From positions 1 to 18,200 of the forward strand of contig JAEYUE010000279.1 in assembly GCA_023433655.1 (NCBI GenBank): 18,200 nt of DNA. The letters are read 5' to 3'. A program made the position numbers and the translations under genes. Below the pieces are notes generated by a model. The model was not told the DNA's origin, did no database searches, and saw only the letters and a list, made by a program, of their open reading frames with translations. Of the stretch, positions 1-6,562 are shown in pieces. Source of the stretch: Pseudomonadota bacterium. GTDB lineage: Bacteria > Pseudomonadota > Alphaproteobacteria > Caulobacterales > Caulobacteraceae. How positions within the stretch are numbered: position 1 is the stretch's first letter; the number at the start of each line of letters is the position of its first letter.

Positions 1-70
1 TCAGGGTGTTGGCGGTGCCGAGGTCGATGGCGATGTCGTTGGAGATCGCGCCGAAAATGCTGTTGAACAT
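1..70 (-). CDS. mreB: MreB rod-shape actin homologue, N-terminal fragment
   Basis: The reverse strand from the ATG at 70-68 encodes 23 residues beginning MFNSIFGAISNDIAIDLGTA, followed by NTL. This is the very conserved N-terminus of bacterial MreB; the DLGTANT stretch is phosphate-1 of the actin-like ATP site. MreB is a membrane-associated filament that guides lateral cell-wall synthesis and is normally the first gene of mreBCD. The rest of the gene lies outside the window. The sequence just upstream of this ATG has only a weak ribosome binding site, while a perfect one sits about 100 bases further up in front of another reading frame (see 1-159). The start is nevertheless chosen here because the family N-terminus begins at this methionine. 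Confidence 0.93.
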   Translation of the reverse strand, partial: MFNSIFGAISNDIAIDLGTANTL

Positions 71-159
71 GGGTCCGGGATACCGTTCGTTCGGGCCTTG
101 AAGAGGGCGTTCGCTGTCTCGATCCGCCTCGGCGACGCCCCGGCCGCGCGCATCCCCAT
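1..159 (-). CDS. Possible 52-codon leader ORF overlapping the mreB start
   Basis: On the reverse strand an ATG at 159-157 is preceded by a perfect AGGAGG (173-168) with an 8-base spacer. The frame runs 52 codons to a TGA at 3-1. It overlaps the first 70 bases of mreB in a different frame. Of its first 30 codons, before the overlap, 26 end in G or C, like real genes here, whereas the mreB frame extended upstream does not show this. The peptide (MGMRAAGASPRRIETANALF at its start) matches no family I know. It could be a translated leader that controls mreB by coupling, a small protein, or chance. Seen: SD, frame and GC3. Inferred: translation and role. Confidence 0.35.
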   Translation of the reverse strand: MGMRAAGASPRRIETANALFKARTNGIPDPCSTAFSARSPTTSPSTSAPPTP

Positions 160-245
160 GAGCGCCGCCTCCTGATCGTTATCGCCTGACCGACCGAAGG
201 CTCGTTTGCCCGTGTGCGGGGGCGATTACAAGCCCCATGAGGCCT

Positions 246-261
246 GACCCGCGGCCGGGTC
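246..261. terminator. GC-rich hairpin downstream of the TVP38-type gene
   Basis: GACCCG (246-251) and CGGGTC (256-261) form a perfect six-pair stem with a four-base CGGC loop, about 45 bases past the stop of the minus-strand TVP38-type gene. There is no T run, so it would be at best a weak or factor-assisted terminator. The rest of 71-305 should hold the mreB promoter, but I could not pick boxes with confidence. Confidence 0.25.
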
Positions 262-305
262 GGCGCTATCTGCAGCGTGACCGTTCACGATCCCGTCAGC
301 CAAGC

Positions 306-1028
306 TTATTCGTCGGGGGCGCCGGCCGCCCGTTCACGCCGGCGGACCAGTTCGCGGACGCCCAGCATCAGCCCGAGCCAGACGGCCGCGACGCCCGCCA
401 GGATGGCCGAGGTCCAGACCCCGTCGCCGGACACCGCCGACACCACCGCACCGCCGAAGAAGGCGACCAGCGCGGTCTTGGGCAGGACGCCGAGGGCGCA
501 GCCGGAGAGATAGGCCGGGAACGAGGCGCGGGCGGCGCCGAAGGCCATGTTGACGACGATGAAGGGCGCCGAGGGCACGTTGCGGATCATGAAGCTGGCG
601 TAGAAGGCGTTCTTGCCCACGAAGCCCCTGAGCCGGTTCAGGGTGCGGCCGCCGAGGCGGTCGACCAGCCGCGCCGTCGGGCCGCGTCCCAGCCAGTAGG
701 TCACGCCGGCCGAGGCGATGGTGGCGATCCAGCTGTAGAGGAAGCCGGACCACGGCCCGAAGGCGACCACGCAGGCGGCGATGAGGATGAACTGCGGCGC
801 GCCGATGAAGGCGGCGACGATGAACAGCAGGACCGTGGCGGCGAAGGCCCAGGGGCTGCCGGCGTAGCCCCGCAGCCAGGCTTCCAGCCGCTCCTCGGCG
901 TCGAGGCCCAGCTGGCTCTTGCCGATCATCAGCAGGGCCACGGTGGCGCCCAGCAGCAGCGCCGCCGCCAGGGCGGTGCGCCAGCGGCGGCCTTCCATGT
1001 TGAGGATGAAGTCGAGGAGACGGCGCAT
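306..1028 (-). CDS. TVP38/TMEM64 (VTT domain) family membrane protein
   Basis: A 240-residue polytopic membrane protein. A hydrophobic helix near residues 18-36 is followed by the VTT/SNARE-associated core (about 60-205), with the typical FIGAPQFILIAACVVAFGPW re-entrant-like segment, then SWIATIASAGVTYWLGR, and the conserved RNVPSAPFIVVNMAFGAAR stretch. The C-terminal tail is charged (VRRRERAAG). The family is related to DedA and is thought to move lipids or lipid carriers across the inner membrane; the exact substrate is unknown for this subgroup. It is divergent from the DUF2177 gene with 117 bases between them. No clear Shine-Dalgarno precedes the ATG; a second methionine at residue 11 is an alternative start. 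Membership of the family is firm, function is not. Confidence 0.85.
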   Translation of the reverse strand: MRRLLDFILNMEGRRWRTALAAALLLGATVALLMIGKSQLGLDAEERLEAWLRGYAGSPWAFAATVLLFIVAAFIGAPQFILIAACVVAFGPWSGFLYSWIATIASAGVTYWLGRGPTARLVDRLGGRTLNRLRGFVGKNAFYASFMIRNVPSAPFIVVNMAFGAARASFPAYLSGCALGVLPKTALVAFFGGAVVSAVSGDGVWTSAILAGVAAVWLGLMLGVRELVRRRERAAGAPDE

Positions 1029-1091
1029 CGCCGCCGATTAGCATCCCCGCCGACCGTCGGCGAGGCCGAGCCGGGCCAGCGGCCGCGCAAC

Positions 1092-1120
1092 TGATCCGGG
1101 CGGCCGCGTCGCGCGTAGTC
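1092..1120 (+). promoter_or_regulatory. ECF11-type promoter upstream of the DUF2177 gene
   Basis: TGATCC (1092-1097), an 18-base spacer, then TAGTC (1116-1120). The -35 box and spacing equal the Rhodobacter sigma-E (ECF11) consensus TGATCC-N18-TAAGA; the -10 keeps only the TA. A start about 6 bases downstream would give a short leader holding the GGGAGA ribosome site before the ATG at 1146. Confidence 0.5.
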
Positions 1121-1145
1121 GCTGAAGGCTCACCGGGAGACAGAC

Positions 1146-1565
1146 ATGGCCTACGCTCTCGCCTTCGTGACGGTTCTCGTCATCTTCAGCGTGATCGACA
1201 CCCTCTGGCTGGGGTCGATGGCGGACCGGATCTACCGGCCGCTGATCGGCGAGGTGCTGGCGGACCGGTTCCGGCTCGCGCCGGCGATCGCCTTCTATGC
1301 GCTGTACGCCGTCGGCCTCACCCTCTTCGCCGTCGTACCCGGGCTGAAGGCCGGCGACTGGCGGACGGCGCTGATGTGGGGCGCCCTGTTCGGCCTGTTC
1401 GCCTATGGCACCTACGACCTGACCAACTATGCGACGCTGAAGGGCTGGGGGCTGAAGATCACCCTGCTGGACATGACCTGGGGCGTCATCGTCAGCGGTG
1501 CCTCGTCGGCGGCGGCCTGCGCCCTCGCGCTGCGGCTGATGAGGATGCTCAACCTGACCCTTTAG
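1146..1565 (+). CDS. DUF2177 family membrane protein
   Basis: 139 residues, four hydrophobic segments (about 3-22, 46-66, 75-92, 105-130). The family signature is visible: DTLWLGSMADRIYRPLIGEV near the start and FGLFAYGTYDLTNYATLKGW in the middle, with the conserved D and W residues of DUF2177. Biochemical function is unknown. GGGAGA just upstream is a good ribosome binding site for this ATG. Its 3' end overlaps the convergent DUF1295 gene by 17 bases. The ECF11-like promoter at 1092-1120 suggests that it belongs to the same regulon as the sigma/anti-sigma operon on the other side of DUF1295; that link is inference. Confidence 0.85.
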   Translation: MAYALAFVTVLVIFSVIDTLWLGSMADRIYRPLIGEVLADRFRLAPAIAFYALYAVGLTLFAVVPGLKAGDWRTALMWGALFGLFAYGTYDLTNYATLKGWGLKITLLDMTWGVIVSGASSAAACALALRLMRMLNLTL

Positions 1566-2358
1566 GCGGGCGCGGGAAGAACACCGGGGTGCGGGCGGCG
1601 TAGCGGGCGAAGGCCTCGGGCCGACTGCGGCGCATGTGCTCTTCCAGCGGCGGGATGCCCGAGACCCGGGTCAGCAGCCAGTAGATGTAGACCGGGCCCA
1701 CCAGGGCCAGCCAGCCCCACGGCCGGTCGCCGCCGAAGTCGATGGCGAGCAGCGGCCAGGCGCACCAGCCCAGCCATTCGAAGAAGTAGTTGGGATGCCG
1801 CGACCACGCCCACAGGCCGCGGTCCATGACCTGCTCGCGAGTGGTCTGCGGATCCGCCTTGAAGGCGGCCAGCTGGCGGTCGGCGACGCCCGCCCCGACG
1901 ACGCCGGCGATCAGCAGGCCGGCGCCGAGGGCGTCCTGGAGCCCGAGCGGGCCTTCGCGGTTGTGGGCCGCCAGCAGGATGGGAAGCACCAGAACGGCCG
2001 CCGCCGCCGCCTGCAGCTGCAGAAAGGCGAACAGGCGGGACTGGAATCGGTCTCCCCAGTCCGCGCGCAGACGGGCGTAGCGGGCGTCCTCGGGGCCCGA
2101 CAGCGAGCGGGCGGCGATATGCGAGCCGAGGCGGACGCCCCACAGGGCCGCGAGGCCGGCGACCAGCCACTGCCGCGCATCCGGCGCGCCGTCGACCGGA
2201 TAGAGGGCGGCGCCCGCCCCTGCCGCGCAGAGGCCGAAGGACCAGAAGACATCGGCCCAGCCCCCCTGCCCCGTCTTCCGCTGGACGCCCCACGCCGCCG
2301 CCATCACCAGGCTCAGGCCGACGGCGGCGAGGCCCCACGGCGCCAGCAGGTCGATCAC
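1549..2358 (-). CDS. DUF1295 domain membrane protein (steroid 5-alpha-reductase-like fold)
   Basis: 269 residues with about seven hydrophobic segments. The family motif GLWAWSRHPNYF lies at 181-192, and LEEHMRRSRPEAFARYAARTP near the C-terminus is also typical. DUF1295 proteins resemble the C-terminal domain of steroid 5-alpha-reductases and isoprenylcysteine methyltransferases; the substrate is unknown, a lipid is likely. The start is GTG at 2358-2356, overlapping the TGA of the chrR-like gene (GTGA), so translation is probably coupled. It is the last gene of the sigma / anti-sigma / DUF1295 operon. In other proteobacteria DUF1295 genes sit beside cyclopropane-fatty-acid-synthase-like and DUF1365 genes, which fits a membrane-lipid stress role. 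Confidence 0.87.
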   Translation of the reverse strand: MIDLLAPWGLAAVGLSLVMAAAWGVQRKTGQGGWADVFWSFGLCAAGAGAALYPVDGAPDARQWLVAGLAALWGVRLGSHIAARSLSGPEDARYARLRADWGDRFQSRLFAFLQLQAAAAAVLVLPILLAAHNREGPLGLQDALGAGLLIAGVVGAGVADRQLAAFKADPQTTREQVMDRGLWAWSRHPNYFFEWLGWCAWPLLAIDFGGDRPWGWLALVGPVYIYWLLTRVSGIPPLEEHMRRSRPEAFARYAARTPVFFPRPPKGSG

Positions 2359-2999
2359 AGCCGGACGAAGGGCTGCAGCAGGCGGCCGATCCAGCCGTCG
2401 AGACGGATCTGGCCGTCGAGGGCGACGACGCAGAGGCAGGGTTCATCCGAGACCGTGCGCGGCCGGTGGTGCACCTCGCCGTCCGCCTCCTCGAAGTCGC
2501 CGGGCCCGAAGCGTCCTTCGTCGGTCTCATAGGCCCCGGAGATGACGCAGGTCAGTTCGACGCCCTGGTGGGTGTGCACCGGCGTGGTCCGGCCCGGACC
2601 GATGCTGAGCAGGATGACCCGGCAGTCGCCGTCACGCGGCGCCAGCACGTCGCGGACCCGCATGTCGGGCCCGATCCAGCGCCACGGGCCGAGCTCATAG
2701 CCCCGCAGGGGGGCCGGCAGTTCGGTCATGTCGTTGGCCGGCGCCGGCGGCGCCGGCGGCGCAGATTCCCCGGCCGACGACAGCCGCGCCAGGGTGCGCG
2801 CCAGAAGATCGTCGGCGACCGGGGCGGGCTCGATCGCTTCGAGCACGTCGCCGCCGACGGCCTGGAGGGTCTCGACCCATCGGGCCGTGTGCGGGCGCAT
2901 CGACAGATGAGCGGCCACGACCACCGCCTCGGGCGGGCTGAGCGTTCCGGCCGCATAGGCCAGAAGACGTTCCTCGGACGGTTGGCGGCGGGCGGTCAT
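2355..2999 (-). CDS. chrR: ChrR-type cupin anti-sigma factor with altered zinc site
   Basis: 214 residues. The N-terminal anti-sigma domain (about 8-75) has the ChrR-like LLAYAAGTLSPPEAVVVAAH stretch. The C-terminal cupin (about 95-205) has PVHTHQGVELTCVISGAY with metal ligands H142, H144, E148 and H177 or H178. In Rhodobacter ChrR the anti-sigma domain binds Zn through H6, H31, C35 and C38; at the aligned positions this protein has Q6, H31, R35 and T38, so only one ligand remains. A Pro/Ala linker (80-88) separates the domains. The protein should hold the adjacent ECF factor inactive until singlet oxygen or hydroperoxide stress. The ATG overlaps the sigma stop (ATGA) and the TGA overlaps the next start (GTGA). 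Family firm; the effect of the lost ligands is inference. Confidence 0.88.
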   Translation of the reverse strand: MTARRQPSEERLLAYAAGTLSPPEAVVVAAHLSMRPHTARWVETLQAVGGDVLEAIEPAPVADDLLARTLARLSSAGESAPPAPPAPANDMTELPAPLRGYELGPWRWIGPDMRVRDVLAPRDGDCRVILLSIGPGRTTPVHTHQGVELTCVISGAYETDEGRFGPGDFEEADGEVHHRPRTVSDEPCLCVVALDGQIRLDGWIGRLLQPFVRL

Positions 3000-3580
3000 G
3001 ACGGTTCCCCGACGGGCTGATCGAGCAGGTCCCTGAGCTTGATCATCGCGTTGCGTATCCTCGACTTTACGGTTCCGAGAGGCAGCGCCAGCGACTGGGC
3101 CACCTCGGCGTGTGACAGATCCTGGAAGAAGGCCATCTGGATGACCTCGACCTGGTCCGGTTTCAGGCTGCGCAGGGCCGCGCGGATCCGGCTCTCGTCC
3201 TCGCGGCTCTGGTAAAGGTCGTCCGGCCGGTCCGGCTCGGGCGCGGCGAGCTGGATCTCCGGAACGGGCAGCGGACGGGCCTCCCGGCGCAGGGCGTCGA
3301 TCCGCCGGTTGCGGGCGATGGTGAAGATCCACGTCGCCGCCCGCGCCCGCGCCGGGTCGAACAGCTCGGCCTTGCGCCAGACCGTCAGCATGGCGTCCTG
3401 GGCGAAATCATCCGCCGCCGCGGCCGTGGCCCCAGCGCGCATCAGATAGGCCTTCAGGCGCGGCGCGAAGTGATCGAACAGGGCGGCGAAGGCCTCACGA
3501 TCCCGGTCGCGCGCCACCGCCTCGATCAGGCGGTCGTGATCGACGTCGCCGCTCACGACGCCGGCCCGCGCGACCGCCAT
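2996..3580 (-). CDS. rpoE: ECF11-type (RpoE/ChrR-partner) RNA polymerase sigma factor
   Basis: 194 residues from the chosen ATG. Region sigma-2 (about 33-99) shows DDFAQDAMLTVWRKAELFDP and ATWIFTIARNRRIDALRRE; region sigma-4 (about 132-184) shows FFQDLSHAEVAQSLALPLGT followed by VKSRIRNAM, the helix-turn-helix that reads the -35 box. It closely resembles Rhodobacter RpoE, which drives the singlet-oxygen response; the Caulobacter homologue is linked to cadmium, hydroperoxide and UV-A stress. An in-frame ATG at 3601 would add seven residues, but a TGATCC-N18-TATGA promoter ends at 3608, placing transcription start at about that codon. The ATG at 3580, with GGAG 11 bases upstream, also matches the family N-terminus better. 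It is cotranscribed with the chrR-like and DUF1295 genes and probably activates itself. Confidence 0.92.
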   Translation of the reverse strand: MAVARAGVVSGDVDHDRLIEAVARDRDREAFAALFDHFAPRLKAYLMRAGATAAAADDFAQDAMLTVWRKAELFDPARARAATWIFTIARNRRIDALRREARPLPVPEIQLAAPEPDRPDDLYQSREDESRIRAALRSLKPDQVEVIQMAFFQDLSHAEVAQSLALPLGTVKSRIRNAMIKLRDLLDQPVGEPS

Positions 3581-3607
3581 GTTCCGAACCACTCCATGCA
3601 TCGGACC

Positions 3608-3636
3608 TCATACGCGGGAAGGCGCCGCCCGGATCA
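3608..3636 (-). promoter_or_regulatory. Autoregulatory ECF11-type promoter of the sigma/anti-sigma operon
   Basis: On the minus strand TGATCC (3636-3631), 18 bases, TATGA (3612-3608). The -35 is a perfect match and the -10 has one mismatch to the ECF11 consensus TGATCC-N18-TAAGA. Predicted transcription start falls at about 3602-3600, which argues for translation starting at 3580. Confidence 0.65.
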
Positions 3637-3640
3637 TACC

Positions 3641-3669
3641 TCATCCAGATGCGGACGTGCGCCGTAACA
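3641..3669 (+). promoter_or_regulatory. ECF11-type promoter of the FAD oxidoreductase / DUF1365 operon
   Basis: TCATCC (3641-3646), 18 bases, TAACA (3665-3669). One mismatch in each box relative to TGATCC-N18-TAAGA. The -35 boxes of this promoter and the divergent sigma promoter are only four bases apart. The predicted start near 3676 lies downstream of the upstream in-frame ATG at 3649 and before the ATG at 3709. Confidence 0.55.
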
Positions 3670-3708
3670 GCGACCGTGCCGCCCGTTCGAGGGCCAAGCG
3701 GAGTTCGC

Positions 3709-5055
3709 ATGACCCTCATGACCGTCCAGAACGCCGGTTCGCCCGCCGCGCCGCTGCGTATCGCCGTCATCGGATCGGGGATTTCCGGTCTCTCCTGCGC
3801 CTGGCTGCTGAAACAGAAGCACGAGGTGGTGCTTTATGAACGCGCCGAGCGGCTGGGCGGTCACACCAACACCGTCATCGCGCCGGCGGCGACCGGCCCC
3901 GTCGCGGTCGACACCGGGTTCATCGTCTTCAACGAGGCGACCTATCCCAATCTGATCGCCCTGTTCGATCATCTCGGCGTCACCAGCCGGGCGACCGACA
4001 TGTCGTTTTCCGTGTCGCTGGAGGACGGCGGGTTCGAATATGCGGCGCCGGCGCTGTTCGCCCAGCGCCGCAACATGCTGCGGCCGCGCTTCTGGTCGAT
4101 GCTGACCGAGGTGCTGCGCTTCTACCGCGAGGCCCCCGCGGCCCTCGCGGCCCTGGACGACCCGACGCTCACGCTGGGCGAGTTCCTGAGCCGGGGCCGG
4201 TTCAGCGCCGCCTTCCGCGACGACCACCTGCTGCCGATGGCGGCGGCGATCTGGTCCTCCCCGGCCGAGGCCCTGCTCGACTATCCCGCGGCGGCCTTCC
4301 TGAAGTTCTGCGACAACCACGGCCTGCTCAAACTGGCCGGTCGACCGCTGTGGCGCAGCGTGACTGGCGGCAGCCGAACCTATGTCGATCGGATCGCGGC
4401 GGAACTTGGGGCCGGGGTACGGCTGGGCCGGGACGTGGTCGAGGTGCGTCGGATCGGCGACGGGGTCGTCGTCGGCGAACGCAACGGGCGACGCGAGCGT
4501 TTCGACCACGTCGTCATCGCCACCCACGCCGACCAGGCCCTGGCGCTGCTGGCCGAGCCGACGGAGGCCGAACACCGCATGCTTGGCGCTTTCCGCTACA
4601 GCCGCAATCTGGCGGTCCTGCACACCGATCCCGCCCTGATGCCGAAGCGGCGTCGGGCCTGGGCCAGCTGGAACTACATCGGCTCCGAGCACGGCCTGTG
4701 CGTCAGCTACTGGATGAACCGGCTGCAGGGCCTGGCCGGGCAGGATCTGTTCGTGACGCTGAACCCGCCGCAGCCGCCGCGCCCCGAGGCCCTGTTGCGA
4801 AGCGAGGTCTACGAGCATCCGGTGTTCGACGCCCCGGCGCTGCGGGCGCAGGCCTCGCTGTGGGACCTGCAGGGTCAGGGCGGGGTCTGGTTCTGCGGGG
4901 CGCACTTCGGCGCCGGCTTCCACGAGGACGGCCTGCAGTCCGGGCTGGCGGTGGCGGAGCAGCTGGGCGGAGTCCGCCGACCGTGGAACGTGGCCGATGA
5001 GAGCGGCCGCATCCGCATCGGCCACGCTTCGCGGGCCATGGAGACCGCGGCGTGA
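3709..5055 (+). CDS. FAD-dependent amine-oxidase-like protein (COG2907 type)
   Basis: 448 residues. The Rossmann FAD motif RIAVIGSGISGLSCAWLL begins the protein (GSGISG at 22-27), followed by the acidic ribose-binding residue in YERAERLGGHTNT. The C-terminal FAD contact is WFCGAHFGAGFHEDGLQSGL. This is the NAD/FAD-binding amine-oxidase-like family found beside DUF1365 and cyclopropane-fatty-acid-synthase-like genes in ECF11 regulons; an oxidation or desaturation of membrane acyl chains is suspected. The start at 3709 is chosen over 3649 because GGAG lies five bases before it and the earlier ATG lies within the predicted promoter. The stop overlaps the next start (GTGA). Fold and cofactor are firm, substrate unknown. 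Confidence 0.9.
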   Translation: MTLMTVQNAGSPAAPLRIAVIGSGISGLSCAWLLKQKHEVVLYERAERLGGHTNTVIAPAATGPVAVDTGFIVFNEATYPNLIALFDHLGVTSRATDMSFSVSLEDGGFEYAAPALFAQRRNMLRPRFWSMLTEVLRFYREAPAALAALDDPTLTLGEFLSRGRFSAAFRDDHLLPMAAAIWSSPAEALLDYPAAAFLKFCDNHGLLKLAGRPLWRSVTGGSRTYVDRIAAELGAGVRLGRDVVEVRRIGDGVVVGERNGRRERFDHVVIATHADQALALLAEPTEAEHRMLGAFRYSRNLAVLHTDPALMPKRRRAWASWNYIGSEHGLCVSYWMNRLQGLAGQDLFVTLNPPQPPRPEALLRSEVYEHPVFDAPALRAQASLWDLQGQGGVWFCGAHFGAGFHEDGLQSGLAVAEQLGGVRRPWNVADESGRIRIGHASRAMETAA

Positions 5056-5816
5056 CGCGGAGCTCCGCCCTCTATGCCGGTGGGGTCATGCACCAACGCC
5101 TCCGGCCCCGCCGGCACCGGCTCCGGCAGCGGGTGTTCTGGCTGCTGCTGGACCTCGCGGAGATCGACGGACTGGCGCGGCGGTTGCGGCTGTTCTCGCG
5201 CAACCGGTGGAACCTGTTCGCCTTCTTCGACCGGGATCATGGCGACGGTTCGGACCGTCCGCTGCGCGACCAGGTGGAGGCCCGCATGGCCGCCATCGGC
5301 GTCGATGTGGCCGGCGGCGCCATCCGGCTGCTGACCATGCCCAGGGTGTTCGGCTTCGTCTTCAATCCGATCAGCGTCTATTACTGCCACGCGCCTGGCG
5401 GGCGCCTCGCGGCTCTGAGCTATGAGGTGACCAGCACTTTCGGAGAGCGGCGCTTTTACGACCTGGCCGTCGCGCCCCGCGACAGCGACGGCGTCTTCCG
5501 CCAGACCTCGAGCAAGACGCTCTATGTCTCGCCCTTTCTCGACATGGAGATGCGATACCACTTCCGGGGCGGGGTCCCGGGGGACCGGATCGCCCTGGCC
5601 ATCGGCTGCGACGACCCCCGCGGGCGGGTGCTCAACGCCAGCCTCTGGGGCGAACGCCGGCCCCTTGAGGACCGGAGCCTGCTTCGGGCGGCCGCGGGGT
5701 TCCCGCTGATGACGCTCGGCGTGGTGGCCGCCATCCACCGGGAGGCGCTGATCCTGTGGCTGAAGGGCGTGCCGGTGACGCTGGCGCGGCGGCCGAAGCC
5801 GCTCCGGGCGGCCTGA
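5052..5816 (+). CDS. DUF1365 family protein
   Basis: 254 residues, a normal length for DUF1365. The N-terminal SALYAGGVMHQRLRPRRHRL, the RNRWNLFAFFDRDHGDG region, and MPRVFGFVFNPISVYYCHAP, SYEVTSTFGERRFYDL and FLDMEMRYHF are all typical of the family. The start is GTG at 5052, overlapping the TGA of the FAD protein, so the two are translationally coupled. Function is unknown. The usual next gene in such clusters is a cyclopropane-fatty-acyl-phospholipid synthase-like methyltransferase; here it is absent and an unrelated exported DUF305 gene follows after 82 bases. Confidence 0.9.
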   Translation: MTRSSALYAGGVMHQRLRPRRHRLRQRVFWLLLDLAEIDGLARRLRLFSRNRWNLFAFFDRDHGDGSDRPLRDQVEARMAAIGVDVAGGAIRLLTMPRVFGFVFNPISVYYCHAPGGRLAALSYEVTSTFGERRFYDLAVAPRDSDGVFRQTSSKTLYVSPFLDMEMRYHFRGGVPGDRIALAIGCDDPRGRVLNASLWGERRPLEDRSLLRAAAGFPLMTLGVVAAIHREALILWLKGVPVTLARRPKPLRAA

Positions 5817-5898
5817 CTCCAGAATCCATCTTGCTCCCGCAGGACGCCGCCCCCTACTGTCCCCGCAGTCGTCACTCCCGACGGGCGGAGCACGCGGT

Positions 5899-6540
5899 TT
5901 GAGCCTCATTCTGGCAGGGATAGCGGCAGGTCTGATCTGGGCTTCGACGCCGCCTCAGACCCCCCCGATCTTCAACCCGGGCGCGCCGGGAGAAGCATCA
6001 CGCGTCATCACAGCCGACGAGGCGGTGGCCTTGAGCCGCACGAGCCATGTCGAGGCCGACGTTCGGTTCATGCAGCACATGCTGGTCCACCACGCCCAGG
6101 CCGTGGAGATGGTGGAGCTGCTGAAGACGCGAGGCGCCTCGGAGACGGTGCGACGGCTTGGCGAGCGCATCGCCCAGAGCCAGGAGGCCGAGATGGAGCT
6201 GATGCAGGAGTGGCTGCTGAGCCGCGGCCTGCCGGTCTCGGCGCCGGATGCACACGCGGGTCACCAGGGACATGGCGCCGATCCGAACACGCCGGTCATG
6301 GCCGGCATGCTGTCGCCGGCGCAGATGGCCCGGTTGGCGGCTGCGCACGGCCCCGCCTTCGACCGGCTGTTCCTTGAGGGGATGATCCGGCACCACCAGG
6401 GGGCGCTGGACATGGTCGAGACCCTGCTGGCCGCGCCCGACACGGCCGAGGATCCGATGCTGTCCGAATTCACCAGTTCCGTCACCGCCGACCAGTCGGC
6501 GGAAATCCTGCGCATGCAGTCCGTTCTGTCCGGGCTGTGA
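5899..6540 (+). CDS. Exported DUF305 (CopM-like) protein
   Basis: 213 residues starting at TTG, with GGAG eight bases upstream. A hydrophobic N-terminus (about 2-16) looks like a short signal peptide or anchor. Two DUF305 helical repeats follow: FMQHMLVHHAQAVEMVELL (58-76) and FLEGMIRHHQGALDMVETLL (158-177), each with the paired His and nearby Met residues (H60, H64, H65; M162, H165, H166). A His-rich loop (AHAGHQGHG, about 118-126) separates them. DUF305 proteins have a ferritin-like four-helix fold; some, such as cyanobacterial CopM, bind copper in the periplasm. Metal binding is inference here. The first gene of an operon with the LVIVD protein 22 bases downstream. No upstream ATG is available in frame. 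Confidence 0.87.
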   Translation: MSLILAGIAAGLIWASTPPQTPPIFNPGAPGEASRVITADEAVALSRTSHVEADVRFMQHMLVHHAQAVEMVELLKTRGASETVRRLGERIAQSQEAEMELMQEWLLSRGLPVSAPDAHAGHQGHGADPNTPVMAGMLSPAQMARLAAAHGPAFDRLFLEGMIRHHQGALDMVETLLAAPDTAEDPMLSEFTSSVTADQSAEILRMQSVLSGL

Positions 6541-6562
6541 CTCCATCCATCGAGGGGCGACC

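Noticed and set aside
237..1094. 285-codon plus-strand frame opposite the TVP38-type gene
   Set aside because: Very Gly/Arg/Asp-rich with no hydrophobic core; the minus strand encodes a clear membrane protein.
2737..2765. GCCGGCGGC direct repeats
   Set aside because: They encode the Pro/Ala linker between the two ChrR domains and are explained by codon use.
3679..3698. GTTCGAG reminiscent of a tRNA T-loop
   Set aside because: No acceptor, D or anticodon stem could be built around it; no tRNA gene found in the window.
3634..5025. 463-codon open frame antisense to the FAD protein
   Set aside because: No fold signature and it lies opposite a clear Rossmann-type flavoprotein.
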